From the NCBI RefSeq assembly GCF_009711415.1, contig NZ_SMLZ01000112.1, positions 173,733 through 237,732 of the forward strand: a stretch of DNA of 64,000 nt, in the 5' to 3' direction. The stretch comes from Roseibium denhamense (GTDB lineage: Bacteria; Pseudomonadota; Alphaproteobacteria; Rhizobiales; Stappiaceae). Below are positions 35,583-44,609 of the stretch, in pieces. The notes under the pieces are model-generated. The model was not told where the DNA came from, did not search any database, and was given only the letters and a program-made list of their open reading frames with translations. The position numbers and the translations under genes are program-made. The number at the start of each line of letters is the position of its first letter. Position 1 is the first letter of the stretch.

Positions 35583-36452
35583 ATGGACCTGTCGGATCGC
35601 ATCGAAACCGGAATGCAAACTGCAGTCCGCCACGCAACCGCAAATGGATGCCCTGACAAGCTATCCAAGGCGCTCCGCTATGCCGTGTTTCCTGGCGGCG
35701 CGCGGATACGGCCACGGCTGTGCCTGGCCGTCGCCCTTGCCTGCGGCGACCGGGACCCGAAAGCCGCAACGGCGGCCGCAACGGCCGTGGAACTGTTCCA
35801 CTGCGCCTCCCTGGTTCATGATGATATGCCATGCTTCGACAACGCCAACACCCGGCGCGGGAAACCCTCGGTTCATGTCGAGTACGGTGAAGAAATCGCA
35901 CTTCTTGTTGGGGACGGCCTGATCGTTTCCGCCTTTGAGACGATAGCGCGCGAAACCCAGCATGCGCCGGACCTGACCGCACCAATCATCTCGACTGTCG
36001 CCAATGCTGTTGGAACGCCTTACGGATTGGTGGCCGGTCAAGCCTGGGAAAGCGAGCCGGAAATCAACATTGCGGCCTATCACCGCGCCAAGACGGCATC
36101 CCTGTTTACAGGCGCCGTTTCCTGCGGCGCGATTGCAGCCCGCGGCAATCCGCTCGACTGGTTCGCGCTCGCAGATGCGCTGGGGGCGGCCTATCAAGTG
36201 GCCGACGACCTTTATGACGCCATGGGCGAGACCGGCAGCATGGGCAAACCCGCAGGCCAGGACCAGCTCAACGGTAAACCGAATGTTGCCCTGGAACTTG
36301 GCGTTGAAGGCGCCTTGAAGAGACTTCATGAGCTGGTCCATCAAGCCGCCGATGCTGTGCCGGATTGTGAAGGGGCAGACATGCTGCAGGCCATGATCCG
36401 GAAAGAAGCAACGCGGCTGATGCCAAAAAAGCTGGCCGCAAGCGCTGCCTGA
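35583..36452 (+). CDS. crtE: Geranylgeranyl diphosphate synthase
   Basis: A 289-residue prenyltransferase making GGPP from IPP and allylic diphosphates for carotenoids and the bacteriochlorophyll tail. The first aspartate-rich motif is 'LVHDDMPCFDNANTRRGKPS' (near residue 78; more commonly DDMPCMDDDDLRRG, so the inner Asp run is changed to DNANT) and the second is 'QVADDLYD' near 207. The ATG at 35583 follows TTGGGGAGTAACCTC; a TTG at 35568 lies within that site. It is followed by crtF after 25 bp and begins the long crtEF-bchCXYZ-puf run. Confidence 0.94.
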   Translation: MDLSDRIETGMQTAVRHATANGCPDKLSKALRYAVFPGGARIRPRLCLAVALACGDRDPKAATAAATAVELFHCASLVHDDMPCFDNANTRRGKPSVHVEYGEEIALLVGDGLIVSAFETIARETQHAPDLTAPIISTVANAVGTPYGLVAGQAWESEPEINIAAYHRAKTASLFTGAVSCGAIAARGNPLDWFALADALGAAYQVADDLYDAMGETGSMGKPAGQDQLNGKPNVALELGVEGALKRLHELVHQAADAVPDCEGADMLQAMIRKEATRLMPKKLAASAA

Positions 36453-36477
36453 TACGGGAAGACGGAGACAGACGCTC

Positions 36478-37686
36478 GTGGCTTTCAGCGGCAAATCTTT
36501 AACGCGCGAATCCGGCCATTCTGCCCATCTGGAACTCTCACCGATCACTCCACCCCCGGTCGCGAGCAGCCTTGCGGGCTCGCTTGCGATCAAATTCCGC
36601 ACTTGGCGCAATGCCCTGGTCGCCTCCGAAGAGGTCCGTGCCTGGATGATGCGAATTCCGGGGCTGAGAGCGTTTGCAAACCGCAAGGCCAATGCCCTGT
36701 TCCGGATAACGGGCGGCTTCATTTTCACGCAGGTTCTGAACACTTGCGTGAAAATGAATATTTTCCAGGCACTTATGGAAGGGCCCAAGACGAGCGCGGA
36801 CCTTGCCGATGGCAGCCGGCTGGGGCTTGAGCGCATGCAACTGTTGCTGCGGCAAGCCGAGCGCCTCGAGTTCATTGTCGAGATTGAACCCGGCCTGTGG
36901 ATGCTCAACGACGCCGGAGCTGTCGTTGCCTCCGATCCCGGCATTCAGGCAATGATACTTCACCATGACATTTTCTACCGTGATCTGGAGCAACCGGATC
37001 AGCTGCTTGCGGCCCCTGAAACCGAGACCCGTCTCAAATCCTACTGGGCTTATGTACGCCACACTCACCTGGACGAAATCGACACTGAAACGGCGGCGGA
37101 TTATTCGTCACTGATGCATCACAGCCAGGCCATGCTGGCTGATTGCGTGCTGGCGGCTTACGATTTCGGATGGCATAGGTCGCTGCTCGATATTGGCGGC
37201 GGCGATGGCAGTTTTCTGGCCCACTGCGCAAAAAAGCACCCGGACCTAAATCTTCACTTGTTTGATCTGCCTGTTGTTGCAGACCTTGCCAGGGACAATC
37301 TTGAACGGCGCGGTCTCAGCGGGAGAAGTACGGTGCATGGCGGTGATTTCACCGCTGATCGAATTCCGGACGAGACTGAATGTGTCAGCCTTGTCCGTAT
37401 CCTGTGCGATCATGACGACGACCGCGTCCGGCAGATCCTGTCCAATCTCCACCGCTCTCTTAAGCCGGGCACGCGGCTTGTGATCGCGGAGGCAATGGCC
37501 GGCCCCTCTGAAGGCGCCCGTTTGGCCGCCGTTTATTTCAGCATGTATTTTCTCGCCATGGGTTCCGGCCGATGCCGGAGCGATACGGAAATTCGGTTGC
37601 TTCTAACCGAAGCGGGCTTCCGCCGCCCGAAAACCATCAAAACAACCAACCCTTTACTGGCCACTCTTGTCACTGCGGAACGGTAA
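36478..37686 (+). CDS. crtF: Demethylspheroidene O-methyltransferase
   Basis: A 402-residue SAM-dependent methyltransferase starting at GTG behind ACGGAGACAGACGCTC. The SAM motif is 'SLLDIGGGDGSFLAHCAKKH' near residue 237, preceded by a winged-helix dimerisation domain ('FIFTQVLNTCVKMNIFQALM' near residue 81). It methylates the C1 hydroxyl in the spheroidene branch, so the methoxy carotenoid series is predicted. It lies between crtE and the PpsR-controlled bchC promoter. Confidence 0.94.
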   Translation: MAFSGKSLTRESGHSAHLELSPITPPPVASSLAGSLAIKFRTWRNALVASEEVRAWMMRIPGLRAFANRKANALFRITGGFIFTQVLNTCVKMNIFQALMEGPKTSADLADGSRLGLERMQLLLRQAERLEFIVEIEPGLWMLNDAGAVVASDPGIQAMILHHDIFYRDLEQPDQLLAAPETETRLKSYWAYVRHTHLDEIDTETAADYSSLMHHSQAMLADCVLAAYDFGWHRSLLDIGGGDGSFLAHCAKKHPDLNLHLFDLPVVADLARDNLERRGLSGRSTVHGGDFTADRIPDETECVSLVRILCDHDDDRVRQILSNLHRSLKPGTRLVIAEAMAGPSEGARLAAVYFSMYFLAMGSGRCRSDTEIRLLLTEAGFRRPKTIKTTNPLLATLVTAER

Positions 37687-37712
37687 AAACAACAAGAACC
37701 CGGCCGCGTAAG

Positions 37713-37730
37713 TGTAAATAATAATTGACA
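37713..37730. promoter_or_regulatory. PpsR/CrtJ-type box 1 upstream of bchC
   Basis: TGTAAATAATAATTGACA is an exact TGT-N12-ACA site. With box 2 it forms a tandem pair with centres 26 bp apart, the spacing class in which PpsR/CrtJ tetramers bind cooperatively. Confidence 0.82.
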
Positions 37731-37738
37731 CTCAAATG

Positions 37739-37756
37739 CGTCAATCTAAAATGACA
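37739..37756. promoter_or_regulatory. PpsR/CrtJ-type box 2 upstream of bchC (one-base variant)
   Basis: CGTCAATCTAAAATGACA differs from TGT-N12-ACA only at the first base. It lies 38 bp before the bchC ATG and 8 bp after box 1. Confidence 0.7.
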
Positions 37757-37794
37757 CTACTAAGCGCGGGATCCGCTGTGCGGGAGGCACTAGA

Positions 37795-38736
37795 ATGGAC
37801 ACCACTGCAATCGTATTCGAACAACCCGGCAGGCTGACTGTAAAACGTTTGGCGCTGACTGCGCCGCAAGCTGCTGATGTGGTGGTCGAAACAGTGGTCA
37901 GCGGGATCTCAACCGGCACCGAGAAAATGCTTTTCGACGGCTCCATGCCGCGATTTCCCGGTATGACCTATCCGCTTGTACCAGGCTACGAATCCGTCGC
38001 ACGGGTTATCAAGGCAGGCCCGGTTTCCGGCCGCAAGGTCGGTGACACGGTCTTCGTTCCTGGCGCATCCTGCTTTGAAGGGGCTGCGGGATTGTTCGGG
38101 GCAACGGCTGACCGCTTGGTCATTCCCGGCGCGCGCACGATCTTGGTACCGGAGTTGTATCTGGAAGACGCCCCCCTGCTTGCGTTGGCCGCAACGGCGC
38201 ATCATGCCCTTATCCGGGCCGAACGCCCTGTGGACCTGATTATCGGACACGGCGTTCTCGGCCGGTTGATGGCACGGCTTGCCTGCGCGCTCGGACAGGA
38301 ACCCCCGCAGGTTCTGGAGACTCTTCCCGAGCGCCGGCATGGCGCAGATGGCTACGAGGTTCTTGACCCGGGTGCTGCCGATCACTCGGTGCCCCGACAC
38401 ACCATTATTGATGCGAGCGGCAGCCTTTCAGCGCTGGATTCTGCAATCGGATGGCTTGCAAAAGGCGGAACCCTGGTGCTGGCCGGTTTTTACGGCGAGC
38501 GCGTCGATTTTGCCTTCCCGCCAGCATTCATGCGGGAAATCTCCGTGCTCCTGTCTTCTGAATTTAAACCTGACGACCTTCAGGCCGTCCTCGATCTGGT
38601 GACGGCTGGCCGTTTGTCTCTTGGCGGGCTTGTGACCCACTCCGCCGCCCCGACCGACGCCGAAGCAGCCTATCAGACCGCTTTTGAAGATCCGGCCTGC
38701 CTGAAAATGGTCATCGACTGGAGGAAAGCCGCATGA
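37795..38736 (+). CDS. bchC: Bacteriochlorophyllide a dehydrogenase (3-hydroxyethyl oxidation)
   Basis: A 313-residue medium-chain dehydrogenase-like protein ('VVSGISTGTEKMLFDGSMPR' near residue 35; 'MTYPLVPGYESVARVI' near 57). It oxidises the 3-hydroxyethyl group of the chlorin ring to 3-acetyl. The usual zinc-binding cysteines of alcohol dehydrogenases are not evident, as is normal for BchC. The ATG follows GTGCGGGAGGCACTAGA. It overlaps bchX by ATGA. Confidence 0.95.
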   Translation: MDTTAIVFEQPGRLTVKRLALTAPQAADVVVETVVSGISTGTEKMLFDGSMPRFPGMTYPLVPGYESVARVIKAGPVSGRKVGDTVFVPGASCFEGAAGLFGATADRLVIPGARTILVPELYLEDAPLLALAATAHHALIRAERPVDLIIGHGVLGRLMARLACALGQEPPQVLETLPERRHGADGYEVLDPGAADHSVPRHTIIDASGSLSALDSAIGWLAKGGTLVLAGFYGERVDFAFPPAFMREISVLLSSEFKPDDLQAVLDLVTAGRLSLGGLVTHSAAPTDAEAAYQTAFEDPACLKMVIDWRKAA

Positions 38737-39740
38737 TCCTGGAAAATCCAACAAGCCGGAATTACCAGATGCAAGACTTCCTCCGGGACGAGGCGGCCAT
38801 TGAACCGGATGCCCCTGCGACCGGTCCGGTCACCAAGGAAACGCAGATCATCGCCATCTATGGGAAGGGCGGCATCGGCAAGAGTTTCACGCTCGCCAAT
38901 CTGTCCTACATGCTCGCCCAGCTCGGCAAGAAGGTTCTTCTGATCGGCTGTGACCCGAAAAGCGACACAACATCGCTTTTGTTCGGAGGGCGCGCCTGCC
39001 CGACCATCATCCAGACTGCATCCGCTGCCAAGGAAGCGGGAAGCGAAGTCACCGTCTCGGATGTGTGCTTCAAGCGCGACGGCGTCTTTGCCATGGAACT
39101 TGGCGGCCCTGAAGTCGGCCGTGGCTGCGGCGGACGCGGCATAATTCATGGCTTCGAGACCCTGGAGAAACTCGGCTTCCACGATTGGGATTTTGATTAC
39201 GTCCTTCTCGACTTTCTGGGGGACGTTGTTTGCGGCGGCTTCGGCCTGCCGATTGCCCGCGACATGTGCCAGAAGGTGGTCGTGGTCGGCTCCAACGACC
39301 TGCAATCGCTTTACGTTGCGAACAATGTTTGTTCTGCCGTTCAGTACTTCCGCAAGCTCGGCGGCAATGTCGGTGTGGCTGGCCTTGTCGTGAACAAGGA
39401 CGATGGAACCGGCGAAGCACAGGCCTTTGCAAAATCCGTCGGCATTCCGGTTCTGGCCTCCATCCCTCAGGACGAGGACATCCGCCGGAAAAGCGCAAAT
39501 TATCAGATTATTGGCAAGCCCGGCGGTGCTTGGGCGCCGCTCTTTGAAGCCCTTTCGATAAATCTTGCAGAAGCGCCGCCAGTCCTTCCCGCGCCGCTGG
39601 ATCAGGATGGCCTGCTTGGCCTGTTCGATGCCAGCGAAACCGGTGCCGACTTCGTTCTGACCCCAGCCACTCCAGAGGACATGTGCGCAGCCGGGGCGGC
39701 TGCAAAACCATCCTTGGAAGTGATTTACGACACCGTTTGA
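38733..39740 (+). CDS. bchX: Chlorophyllide a reductase iron protein
   Basis: A 335-residue nitrogenase-iron-protein-like ATPase. The P-loop is '[16 protein letters not shown]' (about residues 43-58). The cluster-bridging cysteines are C132 (GRGCGGRG) and C167 (VVCGGF), 35 residues apart. It passes electrons to BchYZ for C7=C8 reduction of chlorophyllide a. The start overlaps the bchC stop (ATGA); a later in-frame ATG at residue 13 has no better ribosome site. Confidence 0.96.
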   Translation: MILENPTSRNYQMQDFLRDEAAIEPDAPATGPVTKETQIIAIYGKGGIGKSFTLANLSYMLAQLGKKVLLIGCDPKSDTTSLLFGGRACPTIIQTASAAKEAGSEVTVSDVCFKRDGVFAMELGGPEVGRGCGGRGIIHGFETLEKLGFHDWDFDYVLLDFLGDVVCGGFGLPIARDMCQKVVVVGSNDLQSLYVANNVCSAVQYFRKLGGNVGVAGLVVNKDDGTGEAQAFAKSVGIPVLASIPQDEDIRRKSANYQIIGKPGGAWAPLFEALSINLAEAPPVLPAPLDQDGLLGLFDASETGADFVLTPATPEDMCAAGAAAKPSLEVIYDTV

Positions 39741-39755
39741 GGACCAGACCGGACC

Positions 39756-41333
39756 ATGGACACTTATCCCAAATCGCTGGACACCGAAGCCGTTGGAACC
39801 GATCCGGTTTCCAGCCAGCCGGTGATTGATTTGGCAGATAGCACCTCGGCGCCCGCCGCCGGCTGCCATGGCGGCCAGGAATTGTCCAAGGCTGCGGCCC
39901 GCAGTGCCGGCAATGATGCGTTGATGGACCGGCTGGAGGCAGACTATCCCAAAGGGCCGCACGATCAGCCGCAGTCCATGTGCCCGGCCTTCGGATCCTT
40001 GCGCGTCGGCCTGCGCATGCGCCGCACAGCCACAATCCTTTCCGGATCGGCTTGTTGTGTCTATGGCCTAACCTTCACGTCCCATTTTTATGGCGCAAAA
40101 CGTTCTGTCGGCTATGTACCGTTCAATTCAGAGACTTTGGTCACCGGCAAACTCTTTGAAGATATCGTCGAAGCCGTTCAACTGATGGCGGACCCGGCGA
40201 AATTCGATGCAGTTGTCGTGACCAACCTTTGTGTCCCGACCGCCTCCGGTGTCCCGTTGCAAATGCTGCCGCGGGAAATCGATGGTGTGCGTATTGTCGG
40301 AATTGATGTTCCAGGCTTCGGCGTGCCGACCCACGCCGAGGCGAAGGACGTGCTGTCTGGCGCCATGCTGGCCTATGCCCGTCAGGAAGCTGCCGAAGGG
40401 CCGGTCTTGGCACCGCGCGACGGCGTGAAAGACAAGCCGACCGTAACCCTTGTCGGGGAAATGTTCCCAGCTGACCCGGTTGTCATAGGCAACATGCTGG
40501 AGCCCATGGGTCTTGCGGCCGGACCAACCGTTCCGGTGCGGGAGTGGCGTGAACTCTATGCAGCGCTCGATTGCGCAGCCGTTGCAGCCATCCATCCATT
40601 CTACACCGCCTCTTTCCGGGAGTTTCAGGCTGCGGGCCGGAGTATTGTCGGATCGGCTCCGGTCGGACTTGAAGGCACCGATGCCTGGCTGGCTGCCATT
40701 GGCGAGAGCTGCGGTGTAGCGGCTGCCAAGACCGATATCAGCCGCAACGCCATGCGCGGCGCTATCACCGCCATGTTGCGCGAGAACCGGATCGACGGCC
40801 GGATTACGCTTTCAGGCTATGAGGGGTCGGAGCTTCTGGTTGGCCGTCTCCTTGTCGAACTGGGAGCTGATCTCCGCTATGTGGGAACGGCCTGTCCGAA
40901 GACACCCTTTAGCGCCGCTGATGCAGAATGGCTTGAAGCCCATGGTGTCACCGTCCAGTTCCGGGCATCCCTGGAGCAGGATCTTGCAGCTTTTGAGGAG
41001 TTTGACCCTGACCTTGCGATCGGGACGACTCCGGTTGTTCAAAAGGCTAAGGAAAAGGCCACACCCGCCCTTTACTTCACCAACCTGATTTCTGCCCGCC
41101 CATTAATGGGACCGGCTGGAACCGCCTCGTTGCCTGGCGTCATCTCGACAGCGATGGCTAATAAGGACCGGTTCCTGAAAATGCAGGACTTCTTCAGCGG
41201 TGTCGGTCACGGCGATACGGCCGGTATCTGGCAGGACGTCCCAGACGACCATAGCAGCTATCGCACGAAATACGCCAAGTCTGTCGCGAAGTCCCGCAAT
41301 GCGGTTGATAACGGGGAGAGCGTTGGATGCTGA
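39756..41333 (+). CDS. bchY: Chlorophyllide a reductase subunit Y
   Basis: A 525-residue NifD/NifE-like protein that forms the BchYZ catalytic component. Cluster-ligand cysteines lie in '[13 protein letters not shown]', '[14 protein letters not shown]' and '[12 protein letters not shown]' (about residues 75-160). The ~60 N-terminal residues are low-complexity and Ala/Ser-rich, as in other BchY proteins. Its end overlaps the bchZ start by 7 bp. Confidence 0.96.
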   Translation: MDTYPKSLDTEAVGTDPVSSQPVIDLADSTSAPAAGCHGGQELSKAAARSAGNDALMDRLEADYPKGPHDQPQSMCPAFGSLRVGLRMRRTATILSGSACCVYGLTFTSHFYGAKRSVGYVPFNSETLVTGKLFEDIVEAVQLMADPAKFDAVVVTNLCVPTASGVPLQMLPREIDGVRIVGIDVPGFGVPTHAEAKDVLSGAMLAYARQEAAEGPVLAPRDGVKDKPTVTLVGEMFPADPVVIGNMLEPMGLAAGPTVPVREWRELYAALDCAAVAAIHPFYTASFREFQAAGRSIVGSAPVGLEGTDAWLAAIGESCGVAAAKTDISRNAMRGAITAMLRENRIDGRITLSGYEGSELLVGRLLVELGADLRYVGTACPKTPFSAADAEWLEAHGVTVQFRASLEQDLAAFEEFDPDLAIGTTPVVQKAKEKATPALYFTNLISARPLMGPAGTASLPGVISTAMANKDRFLKMQDFFSGVGHGDTAGIWQDVPDDHSSYRTKYAKSVAKSRNAVDNGESVGC

Positions 41334-42772
41334 TCCTCGATCACGATAGGGCCGGTGGCTACTGGGGAAGTGTTTACGCATTCACGGCAATCAAGGGCCT
41401 GCAGGTGATCATCGACGGCCCTGTCGGTTGCGAAAACCTGCCCGTGACCTCGGTTCTCCATTACACCGATGCCTTGCCGCCACATGAATTACCGATTGTG
41501 GTCAGCGGCCTTGCCGAGGAAGAGCTGGGGCAGCACGGCACGGAAGGCGCCATGAAGCGCGCCCGCGAAGCTCTTGATCCGGACCTGCCGGCCGTTGTCG
41601 TCACCGGATCCATCGCCGAGATGATCGGCGGCGGCGTCACGCCTGAAGGCTCCAACATCAAGCGGTTCCTGCCAAGAACCATCGATGAAGATCAATGGCA
41701 GAGCGCTGACCGCGCCCTGAAATGGCTTTGGACGGAGTTCGGCCCGAAACGCGTGCCCAAGCCCCGGAAACGCAAAGAGGGCGAAAAGCCGCGGGTCAAC
41801 ATTATTGGCCCCATTTACGGCACCTACAACATGCCGTCCGACCTCCATGAGATCCGGCGCCTTGTCGAGGGTCTTGGAGCGGAAATCAACATGATCTTCC
41901 CGCTCAGCAGCCATGTGGAAGACATTCGCAAGCTTGCGGATGCGGATGCAAACATCTGTCTTTACCGGGAATTCGGGCGACTGTTGTGCGAAACTCTCGA
42001 CCGCCCCTATCTGCAGGCCCCGATCGGCATCCATTCAACCACGGCTTTCCTGCGCAAACTCGGCGAAATCCTGAACCTTGATCCGGAGCCGTTCATTGAG
42101 CGGGAAAAACATACGACGCTGAAACCACTTTGGGATCTGTGGCGGTCTGTAACCCAGGATTTCTTTGCCACAGCCAATTTCGCAGTGGTTGCCAACGAAA
42201 CATACGTGCGCGGTCTTCAGAACTTCCTTGAAGAGGAAATGGGTCTGCCGTGTGCCTTCGCGGTTGCCCGGAAGGCGGGTTCCAAAACAGATAACGCCGA
42301 AGTTGCCGAGCTAACAGCCAGCAAACCACCCATGGTGATGTTCGGCTCGTTCAATGAGCGCATGTACATGGCCGAGGCCGGCGCCCGCGGCAAATTTATC
42401 CAGCTTTCCTACCCCGGCGCCATCGTCCGCCGGCACACGGGCACCCCGGTAATGGGCTATTCCGGCGCCTGCTGGCTGATTCAGGAAATCTGCAACGCTC
42501 TGTTCGACATGCTTTTCGAAATCCTGCCGAAGGCAAGCGAACTGGATGCGATCGAGGCGACAAACGCCCGCCCGCATTCTCAAATGCCGTGGCACGCAGA
42601 CGCACAATCCGCTCTTGAGGCACTGGTCAATCAGGAACCGGTTCTGGTTCGCATTTCCGCGGCGAAACGGCTTCGTGAAGCCGCTGAACGGCAGGCCCGC
42701 CAGGACAATTCTGCGGAAGTCACGCTCGATCAGCTCAACCGGGTCACCCGCAAGGAGGGGGCACCGGCATGA
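41327..42772 (+). CDS. bchZ: Chlorophyllide a reductase subunit Z
   Basis: A 481-residue NifK/NifN-like protein, partner of BchY. It opens '[20 protein letters not shown]' and carries '[20 protein letters not shown]', with the cluster cysteine, near residue 36. The C-terminal extension (about residues 410-481, '[20 protein letters not shown]') is a BchZ feature. The ribosome site of the next small ORF (AAGGAGGGGGC) lies within its last codons. Confidence 0.96.
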   Translation: MLILDHDRAGGYWGSVYAFTAIKGLQVIIDGPVGCENLPVTSVLHYTDALPPHELPIVVSGLAEEELGQHGTEGAMKRAREALDPDLPAVVVTGSIAEMIGGGVTPEGSNIKRFLPRTIDEDQWQSADRALKWLWTEFGPKRVPKPRKRKEGEKPRVNIIGPIYGTYNMPSDLHEIRRLVEGLGAEINMIFPLSSHVEDIRKLADADANICLYREFGRLLCETLDRPYLQAPIGIHSTTAFLRKLGEILNLDPEPFIEREKHTTLKPLWDLWRSVTQDFFATANFAVVANETYVRGLQNFLEEEMGLPCAFAVARKAGSKTDNAEVAELTASKPPMVMFGSFNERMYMAEAGARGKFIQLSYPGAIVRRHTGTPVMGYSGACWLIQEICNALFDMLFEILPKASELDAIEATNARPHSQMPWHADAQSALEALVNQEPVLVRISAAKRLREAAERQARQDNSAEVTLDQLNRVTRKEGAPA

Positions 42773-42822
42773 CCGCTCAGATTCTCAAAACCCCATCGGC
42801 CACCAGGGAGGAAGACAGATGA
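42769..42822 (+). CDS. Possible 17-aa coupling ORF between bchZ and pufQ
   Basis: ATGA at 42769-42772 overlaps the bchZ stop, and ATGA at 42819-42822 overlaps the pufQ start, so the 17-codon ORF ([17 protein letters not shown]) bridges the two genes exactly. AAGGAGGGGGCACCGGC gives it a strong ribosome site. It may serve as a leader or coupling peptide carrying ribosomes onto pufQ, whose own ribosome site (AGGGAGGAAGACAG) lies within it. No family is known to me. Confidence 0.45.
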   Translation: MTAQILKTPSATREEDR

Positions 42823-43052
42823 TTTCCACCACACATACCGGACCGGGAGGCAGCCGCCGCCAGCAGGAGCGGGAATCCCAGCGGCTCTTGATGAAGCGCC
42901 TGTTTTTGTTGGTGTTCCCCTTCTGCCTGGCCTCAACAATCCTCGGCCGTATCGGCCGGATTTTCGGCCCTCACGAGGGAACCACGCAATCCGCATACGC
43001 CGAAGCCAAGGCTTCGGCATACGCCGCACTGGGATATGCGTTTCACGCTTAA
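42819..43052 (+). CDS. pufQ: PufQ, photosynthetic-complex / bacteriochlorophyll assembly protein
   Basis: A 77-residue protein with a charged N-terminus (GGSRRQQERESQRLLMKR), one hydrophobic segment (LFLLVFPFCLASTILGRI, about residues 28-45) and a short Ala/Tyr-rich tail. This is the usual size, topology and position for PufQ, between bchZ and pufB; it is thought to aid bacteriochlorophyll flux to the complexes. The ribosome site is AGGGAGGAAGACAG. A strong hairpin lies in its last codons (42999-43018). Confidence 0.88.
   Translation: MISTTHTGPGGSRRQQERESQRLLMKRLFLLVFPFCLASTILGRIGRIFGPHEGTTQSAYAEAKASAYAALGYAFHA
42999..43018. repeat. Hairpin in the 3' end of pufQ, flanked by direct repeats
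   Basis: GCCGAAGCC pairs perfectly with GGCTTCGGC across AA. The motif GCATACGCC occurs directly on both sides (42993-43001 and 43017-43025). No T-run follows, so it is not a classic terminator; it may be an mRNA processing or stability element ahead of pufBA. Confidence 0.6.
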
Positions 43053-43063
43053 TCCCGCTGCCG

Positions 43064-43089
43064 TTCGCCGGTGCTCCTGTATTGGCGAA
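43064..43089 (+). other. Intercistronic hairpin between pufQ and pufB
   Basis: TTCGCC (43064-43069) pairs with GGCGAA (43084-43089), loop of 14. A second short hairpin, CCGCG/CGCGG, occurs at 43130-43148. In Rhodobacter, puf mRNA segments are differentially stable and cut between pufQ and pufB, so such structures are expected here; function is inferred. Confidence 0.4.
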
Positions 43090-43183
43090 TGCTTGGTGAG
43101 CCCCTCCAACCGGCTTGACCAAGACCCCGCCGCGAGGGTTCTGCGCGGTAACCGCCGAAAGGCAAGAAGTGGAGGTCATGCAA

Positions 43184-43330
43184 ATGGCTTCGGACCAGGA
43201 GACCCTTACCGGTCTTACACGTGAGGAAGCACAGGAGTTTCACCGGCTCTTTGTGAAAGGTGCGATCGCAATGTCGCTCGCTCCCTTCCTCGCTCACATT
43301 TCGATGTGGCTCTACAAACCGTGGCTCTGA
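43184..43330 (+). CDS. pufB: Light-harvesting 1 (core antenna) beta polypeptide
   Basis: A 48-residue single-span protein: MASDQETLTGLTREEAQEFH then a hydrophobic helix ending in ISMWLYKPWL. H20 and H38 are 18 residues apart, as in LH1 beta; H38 ligates bacteriochlorophyll a. The ATG at 43184 has GGAGG 8 bases upstream; another in-frame ATG at 43178 is only 2 bases from that site. Forms the LH1 ring around the reaction centre with PufA. Confidence 0.95.
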   Translation: MASDQETLTGLTREEAQEFHRLFVKGAIAMSLAPFLAHISMWLYKPWL

Positions 43331-43360
43331 CGAGCTCACTCCAAACAAGGATCTGAAGAC

Positions 43361-43561
43361 ATGTGGAAAATGTGGCTTTTGTTCGATCCGCGCCGGGTGC
43401 TCGTCCTTCTTACGGTCTTCCTGTTCAGCCTAGCAGTCTTGATTCATTTCATTCTGCTCAGCACCGAAAGGTACAACTGGCTGGAACAACCCGGACCGTG
43501 GGGCGGCGGCAACGCGCAAATCGAAGTGGTCAATCCAACCGAGCCGTCTGCTCTCGTATAG
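43361..43561 (+). CDS. pufA: Light-harvesting 1 (core antenna) alpha polypeptide
   Basis: A 66-residue single-span protein beginning '[20 protein letters not shown]', with H29 in '[17 protein letters not shown]' as the bacteriochlorophyll ligand. The C-terminal ~20 residues ([19 protein letters not shown]) lie in the periplasm and may be partly processed. Partner of PufB; 30 bp separate the two genes. Confidence 0.95.
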   Translation: MWKMWLLFDPRRVLVLLTVFLFSLAVLIHFILLSTERYNWLEQPGPWGGGNAQIEVVNPTEPSALV

Positions 43562-43662
43562 CAGGCTTGCCCGGTTCAACATCATCGGTGGCGGAGGCCG
43601 CATAAGGACCCGCGCTTGCGTTCAGTCTGGCGCTCTCCGTCACCAAGCCTTGCTTTCAATGA

Positions 43663-43698
43663 TTAGCCGCAGCCAACGCAGAGGTTTATCGCGGCTAA
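43663..43698 (+). promoter_or_regulatory. Hairpin abutting the pufL ribosome-binding site
   Basis: TTAGCCGC (43663-43670) pairs with GCGGCTAA (43691-43698); the right arm runs into AAGGAGG, the pufL ribosome site. The pufA-pufL gap is known in Rhodobacter for hairpins that protect pufBA mRNA and raise antenna over reaction centre. Here the stem may in addition limit pufL initiation, which is inference. Confidence 0.5.
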
Positions 43699-43708
43699 GG
43701 AGGATTCT

Positions 43709-44599
43709 ATGGCTTTGCTCAGCTTCGAGAGGAAGTACCGCGTACGCGGGGGCACACTAATCGGCGGTGACTTGTTCGATTTCTGGGTGGGCCCATTTTA
43801 CGTCGGCTTCTTTGGCATCACGACAGTATTCTTTTCAATCCTGGGAACCGGGCTCATCTTGTATGGCGCGGCGCTCGGACCAACTTGGAACATCTGGCAG
43901 ATAAGCATCGACCCGCCGCCACTGGAATACGGGCTCGCACTCGCCCCGATGATGGAAGGCGGCCTTTGGCAGATCATAACCATCTGCGCAATCGGCGCAT
44001 TTGGCAGCTGGACCTTGCGAGAGGTCGAAATCTGCCGAAAACTGGGCATCGGCTACCATGTACCGATCGCCTTTGCGACAGCCGTCTTTGCGTATGTGAC
44101 CCTGGTCGTTTTCCGCCCGCTGCTTATGGGGGCCTGGGGCCACGGATTTCCCTACGGCATCTTCACCCATTTGGATTGGGTATATGCCGTTGGATACCAA
44201 TATGGCAACTTTCACTACAACCCGGCCCATATGATTGCGATCACGTTCTTCTTTACGACGACGCTCGCATTGGCGCTGCATGGCGGCCTCATCCTGTCGG
44301 CGGTCAATCCCGGACGCTCACTCGAAGGCGGAAACAAGCAGGCAGAAGTCAAGGCGCCGGAATATGAAGATACGTTCTTCCGCGACATCATCGGCTATTC
44401 CGTGGGAACGCTCGGCATTCACCGCCTCGGCCTTTTCCTGGCCTTGAACGCGGGGTTCTGGAGTGCTGTCTGCATTGTGATCAGCGGACCCCTTTGGGAT
44501 GACAGCTGGGTCGTTTGGTGGGACTGGTGGCTGGAACTGCCGTTCTTCGCGCAGGAAGATCTCGTCCGCGAGATTGGCGACATCCAGTTCGGACTGTGA
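43709..44599 (+). CDS. pufL: Photosynthetic reaction centre L subunit
   Basis: A 296-residue, five-helix protein. Pigment and iron ligands are visible: histidines in '[10 protein letters not shown]' and '[10 protein letters not shown]' (bacteriochlorophylls), 'LALHGGLIL' and 'LGIHRLGLF' (non-heme iron). Length is slightly above the ~275-281 of model species because of a longer C-terminus ([20 protein letters not shown]). Binds QA/QB-side cofactors with PufM. AAGGAGGATTCT precedes the ATG. Confidence 0.97.
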   Translation: MALLSFERKYRVRGGTLIGGDLFDFWVGPFYVGFFGITTVFFSILGTGLILYGAALGPTWNIWQISIDPPPLEYGLALAPMMEGGLWQIITICAIGAFGSWTLREVEICRKLGIGYHVPIAFATAVFAYVTLVVFRPLLMGAWGHGFPYGIFTHLDWVYAVGYQYGNFHYNPAHMIAITFFFTTTLALALHGGLILSAVNPGRSLEGGNKQAEVKAPEYEDTFFRDIIGYSVGTLGIHRLGLFLALNAGFWSAVCIVISGPLWDDSWVVWWDWWLELPFFAQEDLVREIGDIQFGL

Positions 44600-44609
44600 G
44601 GAGAAAACC

